Source: Nocardioides psychrotolerans (GTDB lineage Bacteria; Actinomycetota; Actinomycetes; Propionibacteriales; Nocardioidaceae). Taken from it: a stretch of 64,000 nucleotides of DNA. The notes under the pieces were generated by a model. The model was not told where the DNA came from and ran no database searches. It was given only the letters and a program-made list of their open reading frames with translations. The DNA lies in the NCBI RefSeq assembly GCF_900113685.1, contig NZ_FOQG01000002.1, positions 275,404-339,403 on the forward strand, read 5' to 3'. A program made the translations under genes and the position numbers. Of this stretch, positions 17,622 to 26,721 are shown one piece after another; the first letter of the stretch is position 1; the number at the start of each line of letters is the position of its first letter.

Positions 17622-19013
17622 TCAGAGCAGCGTGGACGCCTTGTCGAGGACGACGCGCAGGATGTGCTCGATCTCGTCGAACTCCTCCTGGCCGCAGATC
17701 AGCGGCGGGGAGAGCTGGATGACGGGGTCACCGCGGTCGTCGGCGCGGCAGTAGAGGCCTTCGTCGTAGAGCGCCTTGGAGAGGAAGCCGCGCAGGAGCT
17801 TCTCGGACTCCTCCTCGTTGAAGGTCTCGCGGGTGTCCTTGTCCTTGACGAGCTCGATGCCGTAGAAGTAGCCGTCGCCGCGGACGTCGCCGACGATGGG
17901 CAGGTCCTTGAGGCGCTCCAGCGTCGAGCGGAACGCGCCCTCGTTGGACCGCACGTGCTCGAGGATGCCTTCGCGCTCGAAGATGTCGAGGTTGGCCAGC
18001 GCGACCGCGGTGGAGACCGGGTGGCCGCCGAAGGTGTAGCCGTGGGCGAAGGACTCGTGGCCGTGGAGGAACGGCTCCATGAGCCGGTCGGAGGTGATCA
18101 TCGCGCCCAGCGGCGCGTAGCCCGAGGTGATGCCCTTGGCGCAGGTGATGATGTCGGGCTGGTAGCCGTAGCGTTCGGCGCCGAACATGTGCCCGAGGCG
18201 GCCGAAGGCGCAGATGACCTCGTCGGAGACCAGGAGCACGTCGTGGCGGTCGCAGATCTCGCGCACCCGCTGGAAGTAGCCCGGCGGGGGCGGGAAGCAG
18301 CCGCCGGCGTTCTGCACCGGCTCGAGGAACACCGCGGCGACCGTCTCGGGTCCTTCGTTGATGATCGCGACCTCGATCTGGTCGGCTGCCCAGCGGCCGA
18401 AGGCCTCGGGGTCGGAGTGCCCGTCGAGGAATCCGCCGGTGATCTCGTGGGCCCGGTAGGAGTTGGTGTTGGGCGCGCGGAAGGTCGAGGGGACCAGCGG
18501 CTCGAACTGTGCCTTCAGCCCCGGAAGCCCCGTGATCGACAGCGCGCCCGCGGTGGTGCCGTGGTATGCGATCGCGCGGCTGACGACCTTGTGCTTCATC
18601 GGCTTGCCGGTGAGCTTGAAGTAGTTCTTCGCCAGCTTCCACGCCGACTCCACGGCCTCGCCACCGCCGGAGGTGAAGAACACCCGGTTCAGGTCCCCGG
18701 GCGCATAGCCGGCGACCCGCTCGGCGAGCTCGATCGCGGTCGGGTGGGCGTAGGACCACAGCGGGTGGAAGGCCAGCTGCGAGGCCTGCTTGGCGCCGGC
18801 CTCGGCGAGCTCGGTGCGGCCGTGCCCGAGCTGGGAGACGAAGAGACCGGCGAGACCGTCGAGGTACTTCTTGCCCTGGGCGTCCCAGATGTAGGCGCCC
18901 TCGCCCTTGACGATGATGGGGACGTCGGAGTGGTCATAGGTGGAGTGGCGCGTGAAGTGCATCCACAGGTGGTCCTTGGCGGCGCGCTGCAGGTGGTCGT
19001 AGTCCAACGTCAT
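17622..19013 (-). CDS. Class III aminotransferase (putrescine/polyamine-pyruvate type, SpuC-like)
   Basis: The 463-residue PLP enzyme has FTSGGGEAVESAWKLAKNYF, the PLP-contacting motif LLVSDEVICAFGRLG, and the Schiff-base lysine in TCAKGITSGYAPLGA. N-terminal HFTRHSTYDHSDVPIIVKGE and FPPPPGYFQRVREICDRHDV are typical of the SpuC/putrescine-pyruvate transaminase subgroup. It would convert putrescine or related diamines to aminoaldehydes with pyruvate as acceptor. It is divergent from the amidohydrolase gene. The shared gap holds a pair of 31-bp-spaced operator candidates. Substrate is inferred from subgroup and context. Confidence 0.85.
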   Translation of the reverse strand: MTLDYDHLQRAAKDHLWMHFTRHSTYDHSDVPIIVKGEGAYIWDAQGKKYLDGLAGLFVSQLGHGRTELAEAGAKQASQLAFHPLWSYAHPTAIELAERVAGYAPGDLNRVFFTSGGGEAVESAWKLAKNYFKLTGKPMKHKVVSRAIAYHGTTAGALSITGLPGLKAQFEPLVPSTFRAPNTNSYRAHEITGGFLDGHSDPEAFGRWAADQIEVAIINEGPETVAAVFLEPVQNAGGCFPPPPGYFQRVREICDRHDVLLVSDEVICAFGRLGHMFGAERYGYQPDIITCAKGITSGYAPLGAMITSDRLMEPFLHGHESFAHGYTFGGHPVSTAVALANLDIFEREGILEHVRSNEGAFRSTLERLKDLPIVGDVRGDGYFYGIELVKDKDTRETFNEEESEKLLRGFLSKALYDEGLYCRADDRGDPVIQLSPPLICGQEEFDEIEHILRVVLDKASTLL

Positions 19014-19050
19014 GCGACCATCCTCCCTGTCCAGGCCGACAAGAGCAAGT

Positions 19051-19095
19051 GAATCCGTTGTGAAGCATCATGAGGGCGACGGAATTCGTTGTGCC
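19051..19095 (+). promoter_or_regulatory. Tandem operator candidate, aminotransferase / amidohydrolase divergent promoter
   Basis: GAATCCGTTGTGAA at 19051-19064 and GAATTCGTTGTGCC at 19082-19095 are the two best-conserved copies of the island motif and start exactly 31 bp apart. They lie centrally between starts at 19013 (minus) and 19128 (plus), so one bound complex could control both genes. Confidence 0.65.
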
Positions 19096-19127
19096 GCAGT
19101 GTCGTCCTGCCTGGTAGACATGCGTCC

Positions 19128-20747
19128 ATGACGACCACGGTCTTCCGCAACGGCACCCTCTTCGACGGTCATCGGTACGTCGGTCCGGGTGCGGTCGTCG
19201 TCGTGGACGGCCGCATCGCCGACGTCCTGGTGGGCGACCCCGGCGGCTTCACGCTCCCGACAGGTCGGGTCGTGGACCTGGCCGGCGGCCTGCTGGCGCC
19301 CGGCTTCGTCGACGCCCACGTCCACGCGGTCCAGGGTGGGCTCGAGCGGATCCGCTGCGACCTCTCGGAGCTGGAGGGGCGCGACGCCTACCTTGAGCAC
19401 ATCGCCGCCTACGCGGCCGCCCACCCCGACCTGCCCTGGATCCTCGGCGGCGGCTGGGCGATGTCGGCGTTCCCGGGCGGCACGCCCACGGCAGCCGACC
19501 TCGACCGCGTGGTGCCGGACCGGCCAGTCTTCCTGCCCAACCGCGACCACCACGGCGCCTGGGTCAACTCGCGGGCGCTGGAGATCGCCGGCATCGACGC
19601 CACCACTCCCGACCCGCCCCACGGCCACGTCGAGCGGGACCCGACCGGCCGGCCCACGGGCACGCTCCACGAGGGCGCCATGCACGCCGTTGCCCGCCAC
19701 ACCCCGACCACGAGCGTCGAGGAGAACTACCAGGCCCTGCTGGCCGGCCAGGCCTACCTCCACTCCCTCGGCGTCACTGGCTGGCAGGACGCGATCGTCG
19801 GCGCCTACGCGGGGATGGACGACCCCGGACCGACGTACCTCCGAGCCGCGCAGCGCGGCGACCTGACCGCCGACGTGGTCGGTGCCCTGTGGTGGGACCG
19901 TGACCGAGGTGAGGAACAGGTCGCCGACCTGCTCGCCCGACGTGACGTCTACACCCACGGGCGCTTCCGCGCCACGAGCGTCAAGGTCATGCAGGACGGG
20001 GTCGCGGAGAACGGCACGGCCGCGCTCACGACGCCCTACCTCGACCGCTGCGGCCACGCGACGACCAACACCGGTCACTCCTTCGTCGACCCCGCGGCGC
20101 TGCGTCGCCACGTCGCCCGCCTCGACGCCGAAGGCTTCCAGGTCCACGTCCATGGCATCGGTGACCGCGGCGTGCGCGAGGCGCTGGACGCGTTCGAGGG
20201 CCTGGACCCCGGCCACGACCGGCGCCACCAGATCGCCCACCTGCAGGTGGTGCACCCCGACGACGTCGCGCGCTTCGCCGCTCTCGGGGTCGCCGCCGAT
20301 GTGCAGATGCTGTGGGCCTGCCTCGACGAGCAGATGGTCGACCTGACGCTGCCGTTCCTGGGGGCGGAGCGGGCCCGCTGGCAGTACCCGTTCGGCGACC
20401 TGCACCGCGCCGGCGCCCACCTCGTCGCCGGCAGCGACTGGCCGGTCAGCACGCCCGACCCGCTCCAGGCCATCCACGTCGCGGTCAACCGCACGGCCCA
20501 CGGGGAGTCCGGTCCGGCCGGGGAGGAGCCCTTCCTCCCCGAGCAGGCCCTCGCGCTCGAGACGGCGTTCGCGGCCTACACCTCCGGCAGCGCCTGGGTG
20601 AACCACCGCGACGACGCCGGCGTGCTGCGAGCCGGTGCGGTCGCCGACCTGGTGGTGCTCGACCGGGACCCGTTCGCGGGGATCCCCGCTGAGATCGGCG
20701 CCACCACGGTCACCGGCACCTGGATCGACGGTCGCCCCATCAATTGA
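19128..20747 (+). CDS. Amidohydrolase family protein (YtcJ-like)
   Basis: The 539-residue protein is an amidohydrolase-3-type metal hydrolase. The metal motif is in GFVDAHVHAVQGGLERIRCD, and later blocks read HVHGIGDRGVREALDAFEG, HQIAHLQVVHPDDVARFAAL and HLVAGSDWPVSTPDPLQAIH, the order seen in YtcJ-like proteins. These hydrolyse amide or imine bonds, but substrates are mostly unknown. In a polyamine island a role in removing acyl groups from N-acylated amines is possible but only inferred. ATG 19128 gives the usual N-terminus (MTTTVFRNGTLFDG). Confidence 0.82.
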   Translation: MTTTVFRNGTLFDGHRYVGPGAVVVVDGRIADVLVGDPGGFTLPTGRVVDLAGGLLAPGFVDAHVHAVQGGLERIRCDLSELEGRDAYLEHIAAYAAAHPDLPWILGGGWAMSAFPGGTPTAADLDRVVPDRPVFLPNRDHHGAWVNSRALEIAGIDATTPDPPHGHVERDPTGRPTGTLHEGAMHAVARHTPTTSVEENYQALLAGQAYLHSLGVTGWQDAIVGAYAGMDDPGPTYLRAAQRGDLTADVVGALWWDRDRGEEQVADLLARRDVYTHGRFRATSVKVMQDGVAENGTAALTTPYLDRCGHATTNTGHSFVDPAALRRHVARLDAEGFQVHVHGIGDRGVREALDAFEGLDPGHDRRHQIAHLQVVHPDDVARFAALGVAADVQMLWACLDEQMVDLTLPFLGAERARWQYPFGDLHRAGAHLVAGSDWPVSTPDPLQAIHVAVNRTAHGESGPAGEEPFLPEQALALETAFAAYTSGSAWVNHRDDAGVLRAGAVADLVVLDRDPFAGIPAEIGATTVTGTWIDGRPIN

Positions 20748-20792
20748 CGCAAGCGATGCCGGTCTGCGAAGTATTGCGGGAGCATGACGACG

Positions 20793-20837
20793 GATTCCGC
20801 GTCAGATCGCCCGCAGGGCTATAGATTTCGTCGCAGC
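20793..20837 (+). promoter_or_regulatory. Tandem operator candidate upstream of aldehyde dehydrogenase
   Basis: GATTCCGCGTCAGA at 20793-20806 and GATTTCGTCGCAGC at 20824-20837 start 31 bp apart. The second is close to the island consensus; the first is weaker. They end 17 bp before the ATG at 20855, so a bound protein would probably repress or overlap the promoter. Confidence 0.5.
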
Positions 20838-20854
20838 CTGACTAGGCTCCCCAC

Positions 20855-22288
20855 ATGGCCCACCAGACATTCAAGAACATCGTCAACGGAGAGCTCGTCG
20901 ACGCGTCCGCGGGGGAGACCTACAACGTCATCGACCCGAGCACGGGCGAGGTCTACGCGCAGGCGCCGATGTCGCGGGCCGAGGACGTCGACCGGGCCTA
21001 CGCCGCCGCCGACGCGGCGTTCGACGCCTGGGGTGAGACCACGCCCCAGGAGCGGGCCCGTGCCCTGCTCCACATCGCCGACGCCATCGACGCCCGGGCC
21101 GACGAGATCGTGCGCGTGGAGTCCCGTGACACCGGCAAGCCCCTGGGCCTCACCGCCTCCGAGGAGCTACCGCCCAGCTCCGACCACTTCCGCTTCTTCG
21201 CCGGCGCCGCCCGCGTGCTGGAGGGCAAGTCGGCCGGGGAGTACCTCGCCGACCACACCTCCTTCGTCCGACGCGAGCCGATCGGCGTCGTCGGCCAGGT
21301 GACGCCGTGGAACTACCCGTTGATGATGATGATCTGGAAGATCGCGCCCGCGCTCGCAGCCGGCAACACGATCGTCCTCAAGCCCAGCGACACCACGCCC
21401 GCCAGCTCCACGCTGCTCGCGGAGCTGTGCCAGGAGTTCCTGCCGCCCGGGGTGCTCAACGTCGTCTGCGGCGACCGCGACACCGGCCGTGCGCTGGTGG
21501 AGCACAAGACCCCGCAGATGGTGTCGATCACCGGCTCGGTCCGCGCGGGCATGGAGGTCGCCGGAGCAGCCGCCGCCGACGTCAAACGGGTCCACCTCGA
21601 GCTGGGTGGCAAGGCTCCGGTCATCGTCTTCGACGACGCCGACGTCGAGAAGGCCGCGGCCGCAATCGCCGAGGCCGGCTACTTCAACGCCGGTCAGGAC
21701 TGCACCGCCGCCACCCGTGTACTCGCCGGCCCCGGCGTCTACGACGACTTCGTGGCGGCGCTCGCCGAGCAGGCCAAGGCCACCCGCACCGGCATGCCCG
21801 ACGACGAGGACGTCCTCTACGGCGCGCTCAACAACGAGCACCAGCTCGCTCGCGTCGCCGGCATGGTCGATCGGCTGCCCGACCACGCCACCCTCGAGGC
21901 CGGCGGCTCGCGCCAGGGCGACCGCGGCTACTTCTACACCCCGACCGTGCTCTCCGGCCTGAAGCAGGACGACGAGCAGGTCCAGGACGAGATCTTCGGC
22001 CCCGTCATCACGGTGCAGAAGTTCGCCGACGAGGCCGAGGCCCTGCGCTGGGCCAACGGCGTGAAGTACGGCCTGTCCTCCAGCGTGTGGACCAAGGACC
22101 ACGCCCGCGCCATGCGGATGTCCAAGCGCCTCGACTTCGGTGTGGTGTGGATCAACACCCACATCCCCTTCGTCTCCGAGATGCCCCACGGTGGCTTCAA
22201 GCAGTCCGGCTACGGCAAGGACCTCTCGATGTACGGCCTCGAGGACTACACCCGCATCAAGCACGTCATGTCCTACATCGGCGAGTGA
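20855..22288 (+). CDS. Aldehyde dehydrogenase (gamma-aminobutyraldehyde dehydrogenase-like)
   Basis: The 477-residue NAD(P)-dependent enzyme has PWNYPLMMMIWKIAPALAAG and the glutamate motif HLELGGKAPVIVFDD. The catalytic cysteine is in YFNAGQDCTAATRVL, the FNAGQDC form typical of the PatD/gamma-aminobutyraldehyde group. It would oxidise aminoaldehydes such as 4-aminobutanal to GABA, the step after the aminotransferase or amine oxidase of this island. Its own promoter carries a candidate operator pair. The precise aldehyde is inferred from subgroup and context. Confidence 0.88.
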   Translation: MAHQTFKNIVNGELVDASAGETYNVIDPSTGEVYAQAPMSRAEDVDRAYAAADAAFDAWGETTPQERARALLHIADAIDARADEIVRVESRDTGKPLGLTASEELPPSSDHFRFFAGAARVLEGKSAGEYLADHTSFVRREPIGVVGQVTPWNYPLMMMIWKIAPALAAGNTIVLKPSDTTPASSTLLAELCQEFLPPGVLNVVCGDRDTGRALVEHKTPQMVSITGSVRAGMEVAGAAAADVKRVHLELGGKAPVIVFDDADVEKAAAAIAEAGYFNAGQDCTAATRVLAGPGVYDDFVAALAEQAKATRTGMPDDEDVLYGALNNEHQLARVAGMVDRLPDHATLEAGGSRQGDRGYFYTPTVLSGLKQDDEQVQDEIFGPVITVQKFADEAEALRWANGVKYGLSSSVWTKDHARAMRMSKRLDFGVVWINTHIPFVSEMPHGGFKQSGYGKDLSMYGLEDYTRIKHVMSYIGE

Positions 22289-22426
22289 GCGCCGCGATAT
22301 CGGCACGCTGCCGGCGTTGTCGGCGCTCGACGGCCCGCTTCGCTCCAAGACCGCCTTCGCGCCTCCGCCTTGGCAGCGCACCGATCTCACGACGCCCACA
22401 TGTGACTTCATAGAATGGAAGAGCAG

Positions 22427-23680
22427 ATGAGGATCCTCCTGGTCGGCGCCGGCGGCGTCGGATCGGCCTTCGCGGCGATCGCGGCACGCCGCGACTTCTT
22501 CGAGGCGATCGTCGTGGCCGACTACGACGAGGCGAAGGCGGCGGCGGCCGCAGCCATCGATGAGCGCTACGTCGAGGCCCGCGTCGACGCCTCCGACGCG
22601 GCGTCCGTCACGGCGCTCTGCCGCGAGCACCGGATCACCCACGTGATGAACGCGGTCGACCCGGTGTTCGACATGTCGATCTTCGAGGGCGCGTTCGCCG
22701 CGGGCGCCGACTACCTCGACATGGCGATGAGCCTCTCCAGGCCGCACCCGGAGTCGCCGTACGAGCAGTGCGGGGTGAAGCTCGGCGACGAGCAGTTTGC
22801 CGTGGCAGGGGAGTGGGAGCAAGCAGGTCGCCTCGCGCTGGTCGGGATCGGCGTCGAGCCGGGGCTCTCCGACGTCTTCGCGCGCTACGCCAGCGACCAC
22901 CTCTTCAGCGAGATCGACGAGCTCGGCACCCGCGACGGCGCCAACCTGGTCGTCACCGACGAGGACGGCAACGAGGTCTTCGCACCGTCGTTCTCGATGT
23001 GGACCACGATCGAGGAGTGCCTCAACCCGCCGGTCATCTGGGCCGGCGACGGGACCGGGAAGGGCGAGTGGCACACGACCGCGCCGTTCAGCGAGCCCGA
23101 GGTCTTCGACTTCCCCGAAGGCATCGGCCCGGTCGAGTGCGTCAACGTCGAGCACGAGGAGGTGCTCCTGATGCCGCGCTGGATCAACTGCAAGCGCGCG
23201 ACGTTCAAGTACGGCCTCGGCGATGAGTTCATCACCATCCTCAAGGTCCTGCACACCCTCGGCCTCGACAGCACCGAGAAGATCCGTGTCAAGGCCGCTT
23301 CTGGTGGGCACTGCGAGGTCAGCCCCCGCGACGTGGTCGCCGCCGTGCTGCCCGACCCTGCGACCGTGGGCCCGCGGATGAAGGGCAAGACCTGCGCCGG
23401 CCTGTGGGTGACCGGCACGGGCAAGGACGCTCACGGGAGTCCGACAGGCCCGCGGTCGACCTACCTCTATCACGTGGTCGATAACGAGTGGACGATGGCG
23501 GAGTACGGCCACCAGTGCGTCGTGTGGCAGACCGCGATCAACCCGGTCGTGGCCCTCGAGCTGCTCGCCACCGGCGTGTGGAGCGGCGCCGGCGTGCTCG
23601 GCCCCGAGGCCTTCGACGCCGTGCCGTTCCTCGACCTGCTGACCGCCTACGGCAGCCCGTGGGGGATCAAGGAGCTGTAG
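22427..23680 (+). CDS. Saccharopine dehydrogenase-like reductase
   Basis: The 417-residue protein opens with a Rossmann loop, MRILLVGAGGVGSAFAAIAA, and continues in the saccharopine-dehydrogenase style (THVMNAVDPVFDMSIFEGAF; GIGVEPGLSDVFARYASDHL). Family members reduce or oxidise imines of lysine or polyamine type, for example saccharopine or carboxy(nor)spermidine. The position inside a polyamine catabolic island points to an amine/imine substrate, but the exact one cannot be read. ATG 22427 starts right at the Rossmann strand, with GGAAGAG 3 bp upstream; an in-frame ATG at 22415 is possible. Its 3' end overlaps the facing amidohydrolase by 14 bp. Confidence 0.8.
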   Translation: MRILLVGAGGVGSAFAAIAARRDFFEAIVVADYDEAKAAAAAAIDERYVEARVDASDAASVTALCREHRITHVMNAVDPVFDMSIFEGAFAAGADYLDMAMSLSRPHPESPYEQCGVKLGDEQFAVAGEWEQAGRLALVGIGVEPGLSDVFARYASDHLFSEIDELGTRDGANLVVTDEDGNEVFAPSFSMWTTIEECLNPPVIWAGDGTGKGEWHTTAPFSEPEVFDFPEGIGPVECVNVEHEEVLLMPRWINCKRATFKYGLGDEFITILKVLHTLGLDSTEKIRVKAASGGHCEVSPRDVVAAVLPDPATVGPRMKGKTCAGLWVTGTGKDAHGSPTGPRSTYLYHVVDNEWTMAEYGHQCVVWQTAINPVVALELLATGVWSGAGVLGPEAFDAVPFLDLLTAYGSPWGIKEL

Positions 23681-25478
23681 CCACAGCAGCCTCGGGACGC
23701 TCGGTCACCGGCGCTGTCGCCAACGCCGGACCCGGCTCACCGGCGCGCAGGAACTGCCCCGTCCGCTCCCGCAGGAGTACGTCGGTCCCCTCGCCGTCGC
23801 GCCACACCACGCGCCCGGACACCATCACGAGGGGGACGGTCGCGTCGTTGCGGTTGACCATGCGCGAGAGACCGTCGTACTGCTCGACGGGAGCCTCGGC
23901 GTAGTCGGTCAAGGTCTCGTCGAGGTGTGCCGGGTCGAGCAGGAACAGGTCGGCGCGGTCGCCGACGCGGAGGTGGCCGGCGTCGATGCCGTACCAGTCG
24001 GCGAGCTCGCCGGTCAGCCGGTGCACCGCGTGCTCGACGGTGATGAACGGCGAGCCTGCCTGGTCGGCGTCGTGCACGTGCTTGAGCAGCCGGAGCCCGA
24101 AGTTGTAGAAGCTCATGTTGCGCAGGTGGGCGCCGGCGTCGGAGAAGCCCATCTGGATGCCGGGGCTGGCAGCCATCTTCTTGAGGATGTGGGGGCGGTG
24201 CCCCGAGATCGTCGTGCGCCAACGGATCGACGTGCCGTGCTCGAGCACCAGGTCGAGGAAGGCGTCGACGGGGTGCTTCCCGCCACGCTCGACACCGACC
24301 TGCCCGAAGGACTTGCCGATGACGGAGGCGTCGGGGCACTCCATGATCTCGGCGTCGAAGAAATCACGGTGCCAGACCCGGGGGCCGTACTTGCTCTCGT
24401 AGTCCTTGCGGAAGGCCGCGCGGTAGGCCGGGTCGGCCAGCAGGTCGTCGCGGGCGATCTTCTCCGACAGGTGCAGGGCGGCGGCGCCGGAGCCGAACTC
24501 CTCGAAGATGACCAGGTCGATGCCGTCGGCGTAGACCTCGAAGGGGACCGGGAGGTGCTGCCAGCGGAAGTCGCCTCCGAGGCGGTTGGAGACGGCTGCG
24601 AGCACGCGCATCAGGTGGATGATCCCGGGGATGGCCTTGATGTCGGCCGCCGAGAGCAGGCTCGTCTTGAGGGGCTTGCGGCCGCCGAGGCCGATGGAGC
24701 CGAAGGCCTGCGTGACGATCGTGTGGGGGTGGCTGGCGTCGGGGCCTGCCTGGAGCGCACGCTCGCGCTCGCGAAGGATCCGGCGCAGGCCGCGCATCTC
24801 GCGCCACTTCGCGTAGGTCGAGGGCAGGGTGCGCGAGCGGCAGACCTCGCCGTCGAGCTTGTCGAAGAGCAGCTGCTGGGCCGACATGCCGACGAACCCG
24901 GCGTCGAGCGCCTCGGTGAGCATGTCCTCCATGCGCTGCTGCTCGCGACGCGACGGCTTGACGCCCTTGCGCGTGGCCTGGTCCAGGCCCATCGTCGCGG
25001 TGCGCATGTCGGAGTGGCCGATGAAGGCGGCGAGGTTGGGGCCGAGGGGGAGCGACTCGAGCGCGTCGACGTACTCGCCGGCCGAGCTCCAGGTCTTGGC
25101 CTCCTCGACGGCAGAGATGACGTGCTGGCGGGGGATCGCCTCGACCCGGCCGAACAGGTCGCCGGCGTCGACGCCGCCGACATGGATGGTCGAGAGCGAG
25201 CAGGAGCCGAGCAGGATCGTGGTGACGCCGTGGCGCAGCGACTCGGGCAGGTGCGGGTCGCGCAGCACCTCGACGTCGTAGTGGGTGTGGATGTCGACCA
25301 TGCCGGGCAGGACCCACTGCCCGCGGGCGTCGACCACCTCGGGGCAGCCGGTCGCCTCCAGCGGGGTCGCGGAGATCTCGACGACCACGCCGTCCTTAAT
25401 GCCGAGGTCGCGGACCGCCGAGGCAGCCCCCGTACCGTCGAACCAGCGGCCGTTGCGGATGATGGCGTCGTAGGTCAC
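23667..25478 (-). CDS. N-acyl-D-amino-acid deacylase-like amidohydrolase
   Basis: The 603-residue product is an amidohydrolase of the D-aminoacylase group. It has the metal motif VDIHTHYDVEVLRDPHLPES, the LGSCSLSTI segment where these enzymes carry a metal-bridging cysteine, then SDAGAHLRNMSFYNFGLRLL and HLRVGDRADLFLLDP near the end. The usual substrates are N-acyl-D-amino acids or N-acylated amines and imides. GTG 25478 is chosen because the family N-terminus (TYDAIIRNGRWFDGTG) begins there. It is divergent from the second polyamine transporter, so it may act on what that system imports. Confidence 0.82.
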   Translation of the reverse strand: MTYDAIIRNGRWFDGTGAASAVRDLGIKDGVVVEISATPLEATGCPEVVDARGQWVLPGMVDIHTHYDVEVLRDPHLPESLRHGVTTILLGSCSLSTIHVGGVDAGDLFGRVEAIPRQHVISAVEEAKTWSSAGEYVDALESLPLGPNLAAFIGHSDMRTATMGLDQATRKGVKPSRREQQRMEDMLTEALDAGFVGMSAQQLLFDKLDGEVCRSRTLPSTYAKWREMRGLRRILRERERALQAGPDASHPHTIVTQAFGSIGLGGRKPLKTSLLSAADIKAIPGIIHLMRVLAAVSNRLGGDFRWQHLPVPFEVYADGIDLVIFEEFGSGAAALHLSEKIARDDLLADPAYRAAFRKDYESKYGPRVWHRDFFDAEIMECPDASVIGKSFGQVGVERGGKHPVDAFLDLVLEHGTSIRWRTTISGHRPHILKKMAASPGIQMGFSDAGAHLRNMSFYNFGLRLLKHVHDADQAGSPFITVEHAVHRLTGELADWYGIDAGHLRVGDRADLFLLDPAHLDETLTDYAEAPVEQYDGLSRMVNRNDATVPLVMVSGRVVWRDGEGTDVLLRERTGQFLRAGEPGPALATAPVTERPEAAVATAP

Positions 25479-25647
25479 AGGGCGATACAACCGGAGGTTT
25501 TGACACGCGTCAAGAGTCGGGTCTGAGGGCTGGAAGAAGCAGCCGGCTGACGTATCCGGTGTCACAAGGCGGTAACAACCGCGCGAATCGTTGCCCAAAG
25601 CCGTCAAGACGATGAAAATCGGATGCTGGCTTCGCTAGGTTCCCTCC
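25479..25647. promoter_or_regulatory. Divergent promoter region with a weak operator-like pair
   Basis: These 169 bases separate the amidohydrolase and the second polyamine transporter. GTATCCGGTGTCAC at 25552 matches the island motif at about 10 of 14 positions, and GAATCGTTGCCC near 25585 resembles it with one base missing. Spacing is 32-33 bp rather than 31, so this is a weak candidate. Confidence 0.3.
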
Positions 25648-26721
25648 ATGCCGAACGCGATTTCCGTGAGGGGACTGAGCAAGCACTTCGACGATGTGCG
25701 CGCCGTCGACGACCTCGACCTCGACATCGCCGACGGTGAGTTCTTCTCCATGCTCGGCCCCTCCGGCTCCGGGAAGACCACGGTCCTGCGGCTGATCGCC
25801 GGCTTCGAGAAGCCCACCTCCGGCCGGATCCAGCTCGGCCAGGAGGACGTCACCGACCGGGCGCCGTACGCCCGCGACGTCAACACCGTCTTCCAGGACT
25901 ACGCGATCTTCCCTCACATGAGCGTGCGGCAGAATGTCGAGTACGGCCTGCGCGTCAAGAAGGTGCCCCGCGGTGAGCGCCGCGAGCGTGCCGAGCAGGC
26001 GCTGGCGACCGTGCGCCTCGACGGGTACGGCGAGCGCAAGCCGCACCAGCTCTCCGGAGGTCAGCGCCAGCGCGTCGCCCTGGCGCGGGCGCTCGTCAAC
26101 CGGCCCAAGGTGCTGCTGCTCGACGAGCCCCTGGGCGCGCTCGACCTCAAGCTGCGCCGCGAGATGCAGATCGAGCTCAAGGAGATCCAGCGTGAGGTAG
26201 GCATCACCTTCGTGTTCGTGACCCACGACCAGGAGGAGGCTCTCACGATGAGCGACCGCATCGCGGTCTTCAACGAGGGACGCATCGAGCAGCTCGCGTC
26301 ACCGGTGGAGCTCTACGAGAAGCCCGCGAGCACGTTCGTGGCAGGCTTCGTCGGCACCTCGAACCTGATCGAGGGCGAGGTCGCCCGGGCGATCCTGGGG
26401 GAGGCCGGGCGCTTCGTCATCCGCCCCGAGAAGGTCCAGCTCGTGGGACCGTCCGAGGCGCCGAGCGCGGACGCGCGCGTGTGCGTGGCCCCCGGAGTGG
26501 TCCGTGAGGTCGTCTACCTCGGCTCCACCACCCACTCCGTCGTCGAACTCGATGCGGGCACCACCGTGACGGTGGCCCACCACAACTTCGACCGGTCGAT
26601 CGACGCCGCCCTTGAGCGTCGCGACCAGCGCGTCGTCGTCACCTGGCGACGCGACCACCTGGTGTCCCTGGGCGGGTCCGATCCCGACCCGGTGGCGTCC
26701 CCTGAGGAGGAGACAGCATGA
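25648..26721 (+). CDS. Second polyamine-type ABC transporter ATP-binding protein (PotA-like)
   Basis: The 357-residue ATPase has Walker A (GPSGSGKTTVLRLIAG), signature LSGGQRQRVALARAL, Walker B LLLDEPLGALDLKLR and H-loop VTHDQEEAL, then a TOBE-like C-terminus. It is clearly paralogous to the ATPase at 13685. Here the ATPase is the first gene, followed by the binding protein and two permeases, unlike the first operon. The stop overlaps the binding-protein start by ATGA. Confidence 0.9.
   Translation: MPNAISVRGLSKHFDDVRAVDDLDLDIADGEFFSMLGPSGSGKTTVLRLIAGFEKPTSGRIQLGQEDVTDRAPYARDVNTVFQDYAIFPHMSVRQNVEYGLRVKKVPRGERRERAEQALATVRLDGYGERKPHQLSGGQRQRVALARALVNRPKVLLLDEPLGALDLKLRREMQIELKEIQREVGITFVFVTHDQEEALTMSDRIAVFNEGRIEQLASPVELYEKPASTFVAGFVGTSNLIEGEVARAILGEAGRFVIRPEKVQLVGPSEAPSADARVCVAPGVVREVVYLGSTTHSVVELDAGTTVTVAHHNFDRSIDAALERRDQRVVVTWRRDHLVSLGGSDPDPVASPEEETA

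Noticed and set aside
16596..19052. An 818-codon plus-strand frame across the AbiEi/DUF559-like and aminotransferase genes
   Set aside because: It spans two good minus-strand genes and the repeats, with shadow-like composition.
21167..23512. A 781-codon minus-strand frame opposite the aldehyde dehydrogenase and reductase genes
   Set aside because: Antisense shadow of two well-defined enzymes.
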